The position numbers were made by a program, and so were the translations under genes. A DNA stretch of 19,335 nt, taken from the NCBI GenBank assembly GCA_031555145.1, contig JAVBUR010000084.1:1-19335 (forward strand), read 5' to 3'. Shown piece after piece: positions 1 to 7,648 of the stretch (position 1 is the first letter of the stretch; each line of letters starts with the position of its first letter). The notes below the pieces were generated by a model. It searched no databases, was not told the DNA's origin, and worked only from the letters and a program-made list of their open reading frames with translations. This DNA comes from JAJDIA01 sp031555145. GTDB lineage: Bacteria; Bacteroidota; Bacteroidia; Bacteroidales; Tannerellaceae.

Positions 1-12
1 CCGCTGACGCGG
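1..12 (-). repeat. Truncated copy of two-hairpin palindromic repeat (hairpin 2 only)
   Basis: The first 12 bases (ccgctgacgcgg) form a 4-bp stem with a TGAC loop. They are identical to hairpin 2 of the full repeat copy near the right end of the window, read on the opposite strand. The rest of the unit would lie upstream of the window. Together with the full copy at 39-87 it makes a head-to-tail pair of repeats. The strand is given relative to the right-hand copy, which is called +. Confidence 0.6.
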
Positions 13-38
13 CACAAAAACACCAATCAATCGCCTAT

Positions 39-87
39 CCAGGGGCTTACACCCCTGGCTACGAACACGATACCCCTGACGGGGCAT
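39..87 (-). repeat. Full 49-nt two-hairpin palindromic (REP-like) repeat, left copy
   Basis: Hairpin 1 is ccagggg (39-45), loop cttaca, cccctgg (52-58). A linker ctacgaacacgata follows, then hairpin 2 cccc (73-76), loop tgac, gggg (81-84), and a final cat. On the opposite strand the same 49-nt architecture occurs at 19052-19100. By hand alignment 40 of 49 positions match, and stem differences occur as paired swaps. The unit lies between genes, upstream of the histidine kinase. It resembles REP/BIME-like elements. Whether it acts as DNA or as RNA cannot be told from sequence. Confidence 0.8.
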
Positions 88-229
88 TTTCTCTATCGTG
101 ACTTCGAGTTAGCCCCATACACGCATCAAAAGATGTGTATAAAGAGTAGCTCAAGAGGGGAGGCGTCGCTACACTCCTCAAAGAAACACTTAAAGCCCTT
201 GTAGTCCTTATCCCTTAAAATACTTTTTC

Positions 230-237
230 TATCTTTG
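230..237 (+). promoter_or_regulatory. Bacteroidetes -7 box for the histidine kinase gene
   Basis: The sequence tatctttg matches the TAnnTTTG -7 consensus of the Bacteroidetes primary sigma factor. Transcription would begin about 7 bases downstream, leaving a leader of roughly a dozen bases before the ATG at 256. No convincing -33 element is seen at the usual distance. Confidence 0.55.
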
Positions 238-255
238 CTGCATTAAGTGTGCATT

Positions 256-1413
256 ATGGCAAGTATCTATGACTCCCGGCAGCGGTTTAAGCTGATTTTT
301 ATTATCGGAGCTACTCTTATTGCAGTGGCTTCCCTGGTAGTATCGGATATGCTTGTTAAAAGCTTAGCGCAGGAGGAACGTTTGAAAATGGAAATATGGT
401 CGGATGCTAACAGGGTGTTAACCAGTGATGATACCGACCTGAATATGAAGCTTATCTTGCGCGTTCTTGAGGGAAATACTTCGATCCCTATCATTTTGTG
501 GAGCGAGAAGGATGGGGTTATCTATCAGAATAATATTGATCTGCCCGAAAAAAATCCAAAGAAGTACTTGGAAAAGAAACTACAGGTACTGAAAGGTAAA
601 AATCCCCCCATAAAAATTATAGTGGAGGGAGGCGAGGTGCAATATCTGTATTATGACGACTCCATCATCCTGAAGCGGCTCAATATGTATCCGTATATCC
701 AGTTGGCGATCGTGTTCGTTTTTATCCTGATTGCTTTCCTGGCACTGAGCAGCACGAAGAAAGCCGAACAGAATAAAGTCTGGGTCGGTCTTTCAAAAGA
801 AACCGCTCATCAGTTGGGTACACCCATCTCTTCGTTGATCGCCTGGATGGAATACCTGAAGACAAAAGAGATGGATCCCGGGTTGCTGAATGAAATGGAG
901 AAAGATGTAGTTCGCCTGCAAATTATCGCCGAGCGTTTCTCAAAGATCGGATCGAATCCCGATCCGGTACCGGTGAATATCAGCCTGTCGCTTCAGCAGG
1001 CATTAGATTATATGCGGAAACGCATCTCTGCAAAGGTAAAGATCCAGCTTTTGGTACCCGAAGCGCCGGTATTGGTATTGATGAACGAATCCTTGTTCGC
1101 CTGGGTGATCGAAAACCTGACCAAGAATGCTGTCGATGCCATGGAAGGGCAGGGAGAGATCGTGTTTGAGGTAAAAGAAACGGATAAAATTATCCGTATA
1201 GATGTGACCGACACCGGCAAAGGTATTCCCAAGTCACGATTCAAAACCATATTTAATCCCGGCTTCACGACAAAGGAAAGAGGCTGGGGCTTAGGCTTAT
1301 CGCTGGTGAAGCGGATTGTTGAGTCTTACACGAAAGGAAAGATATTCGTGCAACGCTCGGAAGTGGGAAAGGGAACTACTTTCCGTATCGAGCTGATGAA
1401 GTACAAAGGATAG
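256..1413 (+). CDS. Membrane sensor histidine kinase, orphan
   Basis: This 385-residue inner-membrane kinase has a transmembrane helix near residues 12-35, a short extracytoplasmic segment of about 110 residues, and a second helix near 147-166. A dimerisation/phosphoacceptor helix carries the H-box KETAHQLGTP (His185). The HATPase_c domain shows the N-box ENLTKNAVDAM (286-296), G1 DTGKG (319-323) and G2 GWGLGL (343-348), so all key catalytic boxes are present. An in-frame GTG at 247 would add three residues. The ATG at 256 is preferred because it lies beyond the transcription start predicted from the -7 box. No response regulator is adjacent, so its partner lies elsewhere and its signal is unknown. 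The following gene has its own promoter. Confidence 0.92.
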   Translation: MASIYDSRQRFKLIFIIGATLIAVASLVVSDMLVKSLAQEERLKMEIWSDANRVLTSDDTDLNMKLILRVLEGNTSIPIILWSEKDGVIYQNNIDLPEKNPKKYLEKKLQVLKGKNPPIKIIVEGGEVQYLYYDDSIILKRLNMYPYIQLAIVFVFILIAFLALSSTKKAEQNKVWVGLSKETAHQLGTPISSLIAWMEYLKTKEMDPGLLNEMEKDVVRLQIIAERFSKIGSNPDPVPVNISLSLQQALDYMRKRISAKVKIQLLVPEAPVLVLMNESLFAWVIENLTKNAVDAMEGQGEIVFEVKETDKIIRIDVTDTGKGIPKSRFKTIFNPGFTTKERGWGLGLSLVKRIVESYTKGKIFVQRSEVGKGTTFRIELMKYKG

Positions 1414-1441
1414 TGTACTTTATCGAAAAATTACTACAGAG

Positions 1442-1476
1442 TTATTGCATTTGTAAGATGTTTTTTCGTACCTTTG
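1442..1476 (+). promoter_or_regulatory. Promoter of the yceD-rpmF operon
   Basis: A perfect -7 box (tacctttg, 1469-1476) lies 21 bases after a TTATTG element (1442-1447) that serves as a plausible -33 region. The predicted transcription start is about 1483. This rules out the in-frame TTG at 1474, which lies inside the -7 box, as the start of the downstream protein. Confidence 0.65.
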
Positions 1477-1500
1477 CAAGGTTTTTACACTAAAAAGGCT

Positions 1501-2082
1501 TTGGGGAAATTTGATTTATATAAGATAGATTTAAAAAACCTCACTCCGGGCACGCATACCTTTGAGTATTCCCTGGAGAATAAGTTTTTTATGGACATCG
1601 ATGGCGACCAGGTGCAGAAGGGAAAAGTAAAAGTATCCCTTACCGTGAAACGTTCGTCGATGATGTTCGAAATGGACTTCCAACTGCAAGGTGTGGCGAT
1701 GGTTCCCTGTGATCGTTGTTTGGACGATATGGAGATACCGGTAGAAACACAGAATAAGTTGGTGGTGAAATTCGGTAAAGAGTATGCCGAAGAAAGCGAT
1801 GTAGTGGTAGTCATACCGGAGGACGAAGGTTCGATCAATCTGGCCTGGTTCCTGTATGAGTTTGTGGCACTGTCGATCCCGATGAAGCATGTACATGCTC
1901 CGGGTAAGTGCAACAAGTCCATGTCGACAAAGCTGAAAAAGCATACAGCCCGTAGCGCAGATTCGGATGATGCATTCGAAGAAGAAGACGGAGGCGATGA
2001 TTTCATCGTAGAAGATACGGACGACAGTTCCGCTTCCGATCCGCGTTGGGACGCCCTGAAGGGCTTGATGGAGAATGAATAA
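1501..2082 (+). CDS. yceD: DUF177/YceD-family protein, 23S rRNA accumulation factor
   Basis: Proteins of this family are linked to 23S rRNA accumulation and are typically encoded next to L32, as here (rpmF follows after 19 bases). This 193-residue protein shows the family's paired-cysteine motif (PCDRCLD) and the conserved C-terminal DPRWDALKGL. Just before that C-terminus lies a strongly acidic stretch rich in Asp, Glu and Ser. I choose the TTG at 1501, giving MGKFDLYKIDLK. A longer reading from the TTG at 1474 would begin inside the predicted promoter -7 box. A rare start codon may keep expression low. The family assignment is firm; the molecular role is inferred from homologues. Confidence 0.85.
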   Translation: MGKFDLYKIDLKNLTPGTHTFEYSLENKFFMDIDGDQVQKGKVKVSLTVKRSSMMFEMDFQLQGVAMVPCDRCLDDMEIPVETQNKLVVKFGKEYAEESDVVVVIPEDEGSINLAWFLYEFVALSIPMKHVHAPGKCNKSMSTKLKKHTARSADSDDAFEEEDGGDDFIVEDTDDSSASDPRWDALKGLMENE

Positions 2083-2101
2083 TAACTAAATAAATTTAAA
2101 A

Positions 2102-2287
2102 ATGGCACATCCTAAAAGAAGACAAGGTAAAGCTCGCACAGCTAAAAGAAGAACACACGACAAAGCGGTGGTTCCAACAATGGCTATCTGCCCGAATTGT
2201 GGTGCTTGGCACCTTTATCACACTGTGTGTGGTGAATGTGGCTATTACAGAGGCAAGTTGGCTATTGTAAAAGAAGTTGCTGTGTAA
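2102..2287 (+). CDS. rpmF: 50S ribosomal protein L32
   Basis: This 61-residue basic protein begins MAHPKRRQGKARTAKRR, the typical L32 N-terminus. It carries a zinc-ribbon with two cysteine pairs (CPNCG and CGECG), so it is the zinc-binding (C+) form. It is a structural component of the large ribosomal subunit. It is co-transcribed with yceD, a widely conserved pairing, and is followed directly by a strong intrinsic terminator. In many bacteria plsX follows rpmF; here the next gene is fabH with no plsX between. Confidence 0.97.
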   Translation: MAHPKRRQGKARTAKRRTHDKAVVPTMAICPNCGAWHLYHTVCGECGYYRGKLAIVKEVAV

Positions 2288-2332
2288 GAGTTTATCAATT
2301 CCCTTTAATAGGTGTTGATGGACAAAAAAAAT

Positions 2333-2362
2333 AGCCCTAAAAGAAGTTTTAGGGCTTTTTTT
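2333..2362 (+). terminator. Intrinsic terminator after rpmF
   Basis: A perfect 10-bp stem (agccctaaaa / ttttagggct, 2333-2342 and 2347-2356) with a GAAG loop is followed by a run of seven T. It lies between rpmF and fabH. Because no clear promoter is seen before fabH, some read-through may supply the fabH-era-der genes. Confidence 0.93.
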
Positions 2363-2402
2363 CTTCTATCCCACCAAGGTCTTCAATGATAATTTATAAG
2401 TT

Positions 2403-3407
2403 ATGGAAAAAATAAATGCGGTTGTTACAGGTATAGGAGGCTATGTTCCGGAAGATGTGATCACCAATGCCGATATTGAAAAACTGGTAGATACGTCCGA
2501 TGAATGGATCACCACACGGGTCGGGATCAAAGAACGCCGGGTACTCAAAGGAGAAGGGAAAGGCTTGTCTTTTATGGCTATCCGTGCCGTCAATGAATTG
2601 CTGTCCAAAACAGGTGACAAACCGGAAGATATCGATGCGATCGTTTGTGCGACTACGACGCCCGACTTTGGTTTTCCCACGGCAGCCTCTTTGATTGCTT
2701 TTGGTTGCGGCTGTGTCAACGCCTTGGCATTTGATATGCAGGCTGCTTGTTCCGGTTTTATTTATGGATTGGAAACAGGGGCGAACTTTATCCGCAGCGG
2801 ACGATATAAGAAAGTCATTGTGGTATCCGGCGACAAGATGACGGCTATCACTGACTATACCGACCGGAATACAGCCCCGTTGTTTGGCGACGGTTGTGCT
2901 GCGCTTCTGTTGGAGCCTACCTCCGAGCCGTATGGCGTAATCGACAGTATCCTGCGTACCGACGGTGTGGGCATTGACCATCTCCATATGCGTGGCGGTG
3001 GTTCTGCTTATCCGTCTTCGCACGAAACGGTCGATAAACACATGCACTATGTGTGGCAAGACGGTAAATTTGTCTTCAAATATGCCGTGTCCTATATGGC
3101 CGATGTGGCTGCTGAGCTGGTAGAACGCAACGGATTGACAAAAGACCAGGTCGATTGGGTGGTGCCTCACCAGGCCAACCTGCGTATCATCGATGCCGCC
3201 GCACGGCGTCTGGGTGTACGCGACGATCAGGTCATGGTTAATATCCAGAAATACGGTAATACCAGTGCCGGCTCCATCCCCCTGTGTTTGTGGGAATGGG
3301 AAGAAAAACTGAAAAAAGGCGACAACCTGATCCTGGCTGCTTTCGGCGCCGGATTCACGTATGGAGCCGTTTATATGAAATGGGGATATGACGGAAAAAA
3401 AGCATAA
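2403..3407 (+). CDS. fabH: 3-oxoacyl-[acyl-carrier-protein] synthase III (KAS III)
   Basis: It catalyses the first condensation of type II fatty-acid synthesis, joining an acyl-CoA primer to malonyl-ACP in the cytoplasm. At 334 residues it has the family's usual length. The catalytic triad is complete: Cys116 in QAACSGFIYG, His256 in VPHQANLRI and Asn286 in KYGNTSAGSIP. The C-terminal glycine-rich FGAGFTYG loop is also present. The ATG at 2403 starts the standard MEKINAVVTGIGGYVPE N-terminus. The last 20 bases overlap the start of era, indicating translational coupling. Primer preference (straight or branched) cannot be read from the sequence. Confidence 0.96.
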   Translation: MEKINAVVTGIGGYVPEDVITNADIEKLVDTSDEWITTRVGIKERRVLKGEGKGLSFMAIRAVNELLSKTGDKPEDIDAIVCATTTPDFGFPTAASLIAFGCGCVNALAFDMQAACSGFIYGLETGANFIRSGRYKKVIVVSGDKMTAITDYTDRNTAPLFGDGCAALLLEPTSEPYGVIDSILRTDGVGIDHLHMRGGGSAYPSSHETVDKHMHYVWQDGKFVFKYAVSYMADVAAELVERNGLTKDQVDWVVPHQANLRIIDAAARRLGVRDDQVMVNIQKYGNTSAGSIPLCLWEWEEKLKKGDNLILAAFGAGFTYGAVYMKWGYDGKKA

Positions 3408-4281
3408 ATCAGGATTTGTCAATATCGTCGGGAATCCGAACGTCGGTAAGTCTACGTTGATGAACCGGATGGTGGGAGAGCGTATTTCCATCATCACGTC
3501 GAAGGCACAGACGACGCGCCATCGGATCATGGGAATCGTGAACACCGACGATATGCAGATCGTTTATTCGGATACCCCGGGTGTCCTGCGGCCGAACTAT
3601 AAGTTGCAGGAGTCTATGCTTACCTTTTCCAAATCGGCATTGGGAGATGCTGATGTATTAGTATATGTGACCGACACGGTAGAGAAGATCGATAAGAACG
3701 AAGAATTCCTCCAATCGGTACAACGGGTGGAGTACCCGGTCTTGTTGCTGATCAACAAGATCGACCTCACCAACCAGGACGAACTGGAAAAGTTGGTCGA
3801 GACTTGGAAAGAGTTGCTGCCCAAGGCCGAGATCATTCCGGTATCCGCCCTGTCGAATTTTAATATCGCGTATGTCAAGCAACGGGTAGAACAATTGATG
3901 CCCGAATCGCCTCCTTATTTTGAGAAGGATGCGTTGACGGATAAACCGGCTCGTTTCTTCGTGACGGAGATCATCCGGGAAAAGATCCTGCTGTATTACC
4001 AGAAGGAGATACCCTATGCGGTGGAAGTAGTGGTGGAACTGTTCAAAGAGGCTGACGAACTGATCCACATTAAGGCGCTGATCATTGTCGAGCGGGATAC
4101 CCAGAAGGGCATTATCATCGGGCATGGCGGTCAGGCGTTGAAGAAAGTGGGCTCTATGGCTCGTAAGGATATCGAACGTTTCTTTAACAAGAAGGTGTTT
4201 CTGGAAATGTTCGTGAAAGTGGAGAAAGACTGGCGTAACCGCGACAGCTTACTGAAAAGCTTTGGTTACCAGTTGGATTAA
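3388..4281 (+). CDS. era: GTPase Era, 16S rRNA-binding ribosome assembly factor
   Basis: Era binds the 3' end of 16S rRNA and helps mature the small ribosomal subunit. This 297-residue protein has the GTPase motifs G1 GNPNVGKST (15-23), G2 threonines around 42-43, G3 DTPG (62-65), G4 NKID (123-126) and G5 SAL (153-155). A C-terminal KH RNA-binding domain carries GHGG at 245-248. Length and domain order are normal. The ATG lies inside the end of fabH (20-base overlap). The gene is followed after 23 bases by der, so two ribosome-assembly GTPases are probably co-expressed. Confidence 0.97.
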   Translation: MTEKKHKSGFVNIVGNPNVGKSTLMNRMVGERISIITSKAQTTRHRIMGIVNTDDMQIVYSDTPGVLRPNYKLQESMLTFSKSALGDADVLVYVTDTVEKIDKNEEFLQSVQRVEYPVLLLINKIDLTNQDELEKLVETWKELLPKAEIIPVSALSNFNIAYVKQRVEQLMPESPPYFEKDALTDKPARFFVTEIIREKILLYYQKEIPYAVEVVVELFKEADELIHIKALIIVERDTQKGIIIGHGGQALKKVGSMARKDIERFFNKKVFLEMFVKVEKDWRNRDSLLKSFGYQLD

Positions 4282-4304
4282 TAACGCAAACAACAACAAC
4301 TCAT

Positions 4305-5618
4305 ATGGGAAATTTAGTGGCTATCGTGGGGCGACCCAACGTAGGAAAGTCCACCTTGTTCAATCGGCTCACCGGTTCACGGCAAGCTATTGTGAACGAA
4401 GAAGCGGGCACCACGCGTGACCGTCAGTATGGAAAAGTAGAATGGACGGGACGAGAGTTCTCCATTGTCGATACCGGAGGCTGGGTAGTAAACTCGGAAG
4501 ACGTGTTCGAAGAAGAAATCAACAAACAGGTACAGATCGCGATCGAAGAAGCGGATATGATCCTCTTTGTTGTGGATAATATGAACGGACTGACCGACCT
4601 CGATATGGCAGTGGCCGCCATCATGCGCCGTTCGAAGAAACCGATCGTCGTGGTTGCCAACAAAGCAGATACATTTGAAATGCATGCCAATTCGGCCGAG
4701 TTCTATTCGCTCGGGCTGGGCGATCCTTTCTGTGTGTCGGCTATCAACGGCTCGTCGACCGGCGACCTGTTGGATAAGATCGTCGAGGTATTGCCCGAAG
4801 AAACCGTCGAAGAACTGGAAGAGGAGCTGCCGCGTATTGCTGTCGTGGGCCGTCCGAATGCCGGTAAGTCGTCGCTGATCAATGCTTTTATCGGTGAAGA
4901 TCGCCATATCGTGACGGATATCGCCGGAACGACCCGCGATTCGATCTATACCAAATACGACAAGTTCGGCCTGAACTTCTATCTCGTAGATACTGCCGGT
5001 ATTCGTAAGAAAGGGAAAGTGAACGAAGACCTGGAATACTATTCCGTTATCCGTTCGATTCGCGCCATCGAAAGCGCCGATGTCTGTGTGCTGATGCTCG
5101 ATGCCACCCGTGGGATCGAAAGCCAGGACCTGAATATCTTCTCCCTGATCCAGAAGAACCGTAAAGGCCTCGTGGTCTGCGTCAATAAGTGGGACCTGGT
5201 GGAAGACAAGAGCCAAAAGGTGATCACTACCTTTACGAATACCATCCGCGAACGGTTGGCTCCGTTTACCGACTTCCCCATCATCTTTATCTCTGCGCTG
5301 ACGAAGCAACGTATCTTCAAGGTGCTTGAGACGGCGAAGGAAGTACATGAGAACCGTCAGAAGCGTGTGACTACCGCCAAACTGAACGAAGTCATGCTGC
5401 CGATTATCGAGAATTATCCTCCCCCCGCATGGAAAGGGAAATACATCAAGATCAAGTACATCACCCAACTTCCGGCCGGGGCTGTGCCTTCGTTTGTATT
5501 CTTCTGTAACCTTCCGCAATGGATCAAGGACCCGTATAAGCGGTTCCTGGAAAACAAGATTCGCGAACACTGGGATTTCACCGGTACGCCGATCAATATC
5601 TTTGTCCGCGAGAAATAA
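4305..5618 (+). CDS. der: Tandem-domain GTPase Der (EngA), 50S assembly factor
   Basis: Der is an essential GTPase for large-subunit maturation. Two G domains lie in tandem in 437 residues. Domain 1 has GRPNVGKST (9-17), DTGG (56-59) and NKAD (119-122). Domain 2 has GRPNAGKSS (182-190), DTAG (229-232) and NKWD (294-297). An acidic linker (about 165-176) joins them, and a KH-like domain follows to the end. All nucleotide-binding motifs are intact. The gene is the last of the fabH-era-der run. It converges on the GNAT gene with only nine bases between the stop codons and no visible hairpin terminator. Confidence 0.97.
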   Translation: MGNLVAIVGRPNVGKSTLFNRLTGSRQAIVNEEAGTTRDRQYGKVEWTGREFSIVDTGGWVVNSEDVFEEEINKQVQIAIEEADMILFVVDNMNGLTDLDMAVAAIMRRSKKPIVVVANKADTFEMHANSAEFYSLGLGDPFCVSAINGSSTGDLLDKIVEVLPEETVEELEEELPRIAVVGRPNAGKSSLINAFIGEDRHIVTDIAGTTRDSIYTKYDKFGLNFYLVDTAGIRKKGKVNEDLEYYSVIRSIRAIESADVCVLMLDATRGIESQDLNIFSLIQKNRKGLVVCVNKWDLVEDKSQKVITTFTNTIRERLAPFTDFPIIFISALTKQRIFKVLETAKEVHENRQKRVTTAKLNEVMLPIIENYPPPAWKGKYIKIKYITQLPAGAVPSFVFFCNLPQWIKDPYKRFLENKIREHWDFTGTPINIFVREK

Positions 5619-5627
5619 ACGAGGTTA

Positions 5628-5912
5628 CTATTCAGCTACCATCTGCCGCCATTCAGGGTGACGGTTAATATAGGCAGACACAAAAGGGCAGACAGGCACC
5701 ACCTGTAGGCCCTCTTTTTTTATATCTTCCAGTACCTCCCTGATCAGTTCCGATGCAATGCCCCGGCCTTGTAAGTTGGTCGGCACTTCGGTGTGGGTCA
5801 GATAGACTTCCCCTTCCGGGGTCTTGATATATTCCACCAGCGCCACATCGCCGTCGATATGGTATTCGTATTGCATGGTGGCAGTATTCTTAATCAGGTT
5901 GTATGTTCCCAT
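5628..5912 (-). CDS. Small GNAT-like N-acetyltransferase (YidJ/YjdJ type)
   Basis: This 94-residue protein matches the compact, single-domain GNAT-related family (Acetyltransf_CG type), which is much shorter than ordinary GNAT enzymes. The acetyl-CoA-binding segment reads NLQGRGIASELI (residues 47-58). The family's C-terminal signature CPFVSAYINRHPEW is at 75-88. Substrate is unknown. It starts ten bases after the stop of the pirin gene upstream on the same strand, so the two are probably one transcript. An internal Met at residue 13 is a possible alternative start, but the longer form better suits the family's length. Confidence 0.88.
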   Translation of the reverse strand: MGTYNLIKNTATMQYEYHIDGDVALVEYIKTPEGEVYLTHTEVPTNLQGRGIASELIREVLEDIKKEGLQVVPVCPFVSAYINRHPEWRQMVAE

Positions 5913-5921
5913 TCGTATACT

Positions 5922-6758
5922 TTATTTGATAAAGGTTCCTTTTTCGAGTTCGCTAAAGGCTTCATTCAGTTCAGCACGTGTATTCATCACGATGGGTCCG
6001 CCCCAGGCGATGGGTTCTTTCAGCGGTTTTCCTGCGAAGAAGGCAAAACGGACACCATTAGCACCGGCTTTGACACAGAACTCTTTTTCATGATCGAACA
6101 ATACGGCCGTGCGGCGGGGAACTTCCCGCGAAGTGTTGTCACCGAATTGTGCACTGCCTTCAAACAGATAGGCGAAGACATTGTCGGCCGGGTCGGTGGT
6201 CAGGTCGAACGTAGCGCCAGGTTTGACAATGATATCATACAACGTGGCGTCTACATAGTGCCCATGTACCCCTTCTGCCTTTTTGTATTTGCCGGAGATT
6301 ACTCGTACTGATGCTACTTCTTCTTCGACTGTCGGCATCATATTAGCCCGGATATCGCCATAACGGGGGGGTGTCATCTTGTCTTTCTGAGGCAGGTTGA
6401 TCCATAGTTGGAAACCTTGCATATGTTCGGAGGCTTTCGGCATTTCCTGGTGCATGATGCCGCTTCCGGCCGTCATCCACTGGCATTCACCCGGATTGAT
6501 TACGCCCTTGTTGCCCAGGCTGTCTTCGTGTTCAAACCGCCCGTTGATCAGGTAAGTTACTGTTTCTATTCCCCGGTGCGGATGCCAGGGGAATCCTTTT
6601 ACATAGTCGGAAGGGTCATGTGAATCGAACCCGTCTAGCATGAGGAAAGGGTCGAAATCTATCACGTCGTTGTAGCCTACGACGCGGACAAGGTGTACGC
6701 CGGCCCCGTCAATCTGGTGCGAACCGGTCACTGTGCGGATGATGTTTCGTGTTGCCAT
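5922..6758 (-). CDS. Pirin-family bicupin protein
   Basis: This 278-residue cupin protein carries all four expected metal ligands of the N-terminal cupin: His59 and His61 in WHPHRGIETVTY, and His103 and Glu105 in SGIMHQEMP. A C-terminal pirin domain follows. Bacterial pirins are iron-binding proteins; some have quercetinase activity and others modulate metabolic enzymes. The sequence alone does not decide between these. It is the first gene of a two-gene minus-strand unit with the GNAT gene and diverges from the outer-membrane protein gene at 6918 across about 160 bases. The start is the ATG giving MATRNIIRTVTGSHQ, normal for the family. Confidence 0.93.
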   Translation of the reverse strand: MATRNIIRTVTGSHQIDGAGVHLVRVVGYNDVIDFDPFLMLDGFDSHDPSDYVKGFPWHPHRGIETVTYLINGRFEHEDSLGNKGVINPGECQWMTAGSGIMHQEMPKASEHMQGFQLWINLPQKDKMTPPRYGDIRANMMPTVEEEVASVRVISGKYKKAEGVHGHYVDATLYDIIVKPGATFDLTTDPADNVFAYLFEGSAQFGDNTSREVPRRTAVLFDHEKEFCVKAGANGVRFAFFAGKPLKEPIAWGGPIVMNTRAELNEAFSELEKGTFIK

Positions 6759-6917
6759 ATATATATCATTATTACGTCTGTGCTATCTATAATACAATGA
6801 AGCAGGTAGGAAAGTTTTCAAATGTACTAAATAAATGTACGCGGGAAGCCGGATGTCGTGTGAACAAAAAGCATATGTTTTTAATTATATAAGAACAATA
6901 TCGTTGTTTATGTGCGT

Positions 6918-7505
6918 ATGAAAAAGTGTTTGTTTCTCTGTATAGCCCTCTGCCTGGCCGTATTTGGTGCGCAGGCGCAATTCCGTTTCGGCGCGAAAGC
7001 CGGGATCAGTACTAACTTTGTGTCGGCAGATGTGCTGAAGTATGCGGTCAAAGACAATGCCATCGGTTTCTCGGTGGGACCGACAGCGGAATATCTGTTT
7101 ACCGAACGGATCGGCGTGGATGTCGGTGTCCTTTACTCGCAGAAGAGCATCGAGCTACTGGATAATGATTCGCATGCAATTGGATATATCGACGTGCCTG
7201 TGAACTTTAAATACCTGTTTCCCTTGAGTGACGGTTTCAAGATATTTGCGGCGGCTGGCCCGTATGCCCGCTTTAAGGTGACGGGCGACAGCAGTTTCCC
7301 CATCACGGTGGATGACGTCCAGGGTGAGTGGGATACCCGCAGTATGAGTGCCGGCATGAACTTCACCGGCGGAGTGGAACTATTCCGCTTTCTGCAAGTC
7401 GGTATCACGTTCGGGATTGGGGCATCAGACAATTTTGTGGACAGCGGTGGCTCTTATTCAGCACAGGAACGTGCCTGGTCATTTGCTGCGGCTGTATATT
7501 TCTGA
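6918..7505 (+). CDS. Small outer-membrane beta-barrel protein (PorT/OMP_b-brl_2-like)
   Basis: This 195-residue protein has a cleavable signal peptide (MKKCLFLCIALCLAVFGAQA, likely cut before QFRFG). The mature part consists of alternating amphipathic strands beginning with FRFGAKAGIS and ending in SFAAAVYF, the C-terminal aromatic expected of outer-membrane barrels. This is the common Bacteroidetes OMP_b-brl_2 fold of probably eight strands. Generic annotation often calls such proteins PorT family, but nothing here shows a role in type 9 secretion. A GTG at 6912 would add two residues; the ATG at 6918 gives a cleaner signal peptide. Function is unknown. Confidence 0.85.
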   Translation: MKKCLFLCIALCLAVFGAQAQFRFGAKAGISTNFVSADVLKYAVKDNAIGFSVGPTAEYLFTERIGVDVGVLYSQKSIELLDNDSHAIGYIDVPVNFKYLFPLSDGFKIFAAAGPYARFKVTGDSSFPITVDDVQGEWDTRSMSAGMNFTGGVELFRFLQVGITFGIGASDNFVDSGGSYSAQERAWSFAAAVYF

Positions 7506-7520
7506 CGATTCTTTCGTCAG
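7502..7520 (+). terminator. Hairpin at the end of the small OMP gene, without T-run
   Basis: A 7-bp stem (ctgacga / tcgtcag) with a 5-base loop overlaps the stop codon. It is not followed by a T tract, so it may be a weak terminator or an mRNA 3'-stabilising structure. Confidence 0.35.
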
Positions 7521-7544
7521 GGAATAAGGATTTTGCTACTTTTG
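7512..7544 (+). promoter_or_regulatory. Promoter of the C10 protease gene
   Basis: A perfect -7 box tacttttg (7537-7544) lies 21 bases downstream of a TTTC element (7512-7515) close to the TTTG -33 consensus. The predicted transcription start is about 7551, giving a leader of about 100 bases before the ATG at 7649. No riboswitch-like fold was recognised in that leader. Confidence 0.6.
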
Positions 7545-7648
7545 CGTTCGGACGGTGTCATAGCATCAAACCACGTTAAATATGATAACGAAGAACAAAG
7601 AAGTAGCATTCCTTTTGTGGGTTGCTCTTCCGACTTAAATAACTACAT

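Noticed and set aside
92..113. Possible extra repeat copy in opposite orientation (tatcgtg...tagccc)
   Set aside because: Only the start and end of the linker resemble the family. The hairpin arms do not pair.
2394..3545. Long minus-strand open frame (383 codons) opposite fabH and the start of era
   Set aside because: fabH on the other strand has a complete catalytic triad and normal length. The antisense frame resembles no family and is a by-product of codon bias.
4377..5570. Long minus-strand open frame (397 codons) opposite der
   Set aside because: der is unmistakable on the + strand. The antisense product is rich in His, Phe and Arg with no recognisable domain.
6820..6840. Direct repeat AAATGTAC spaced by five bases between the divergent pirin and OMP genes
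   Set aside because: Only 8 bp in an AT-rich region. It could be an operator, but chance is not excluded and no partner regulator is adjacent.
6899..6906. Near-match to a -7 box (tatcgttg) before the small OMP gene
   Set aside because: One mismatch in the core, and it would leave only about five bases before the ATG.
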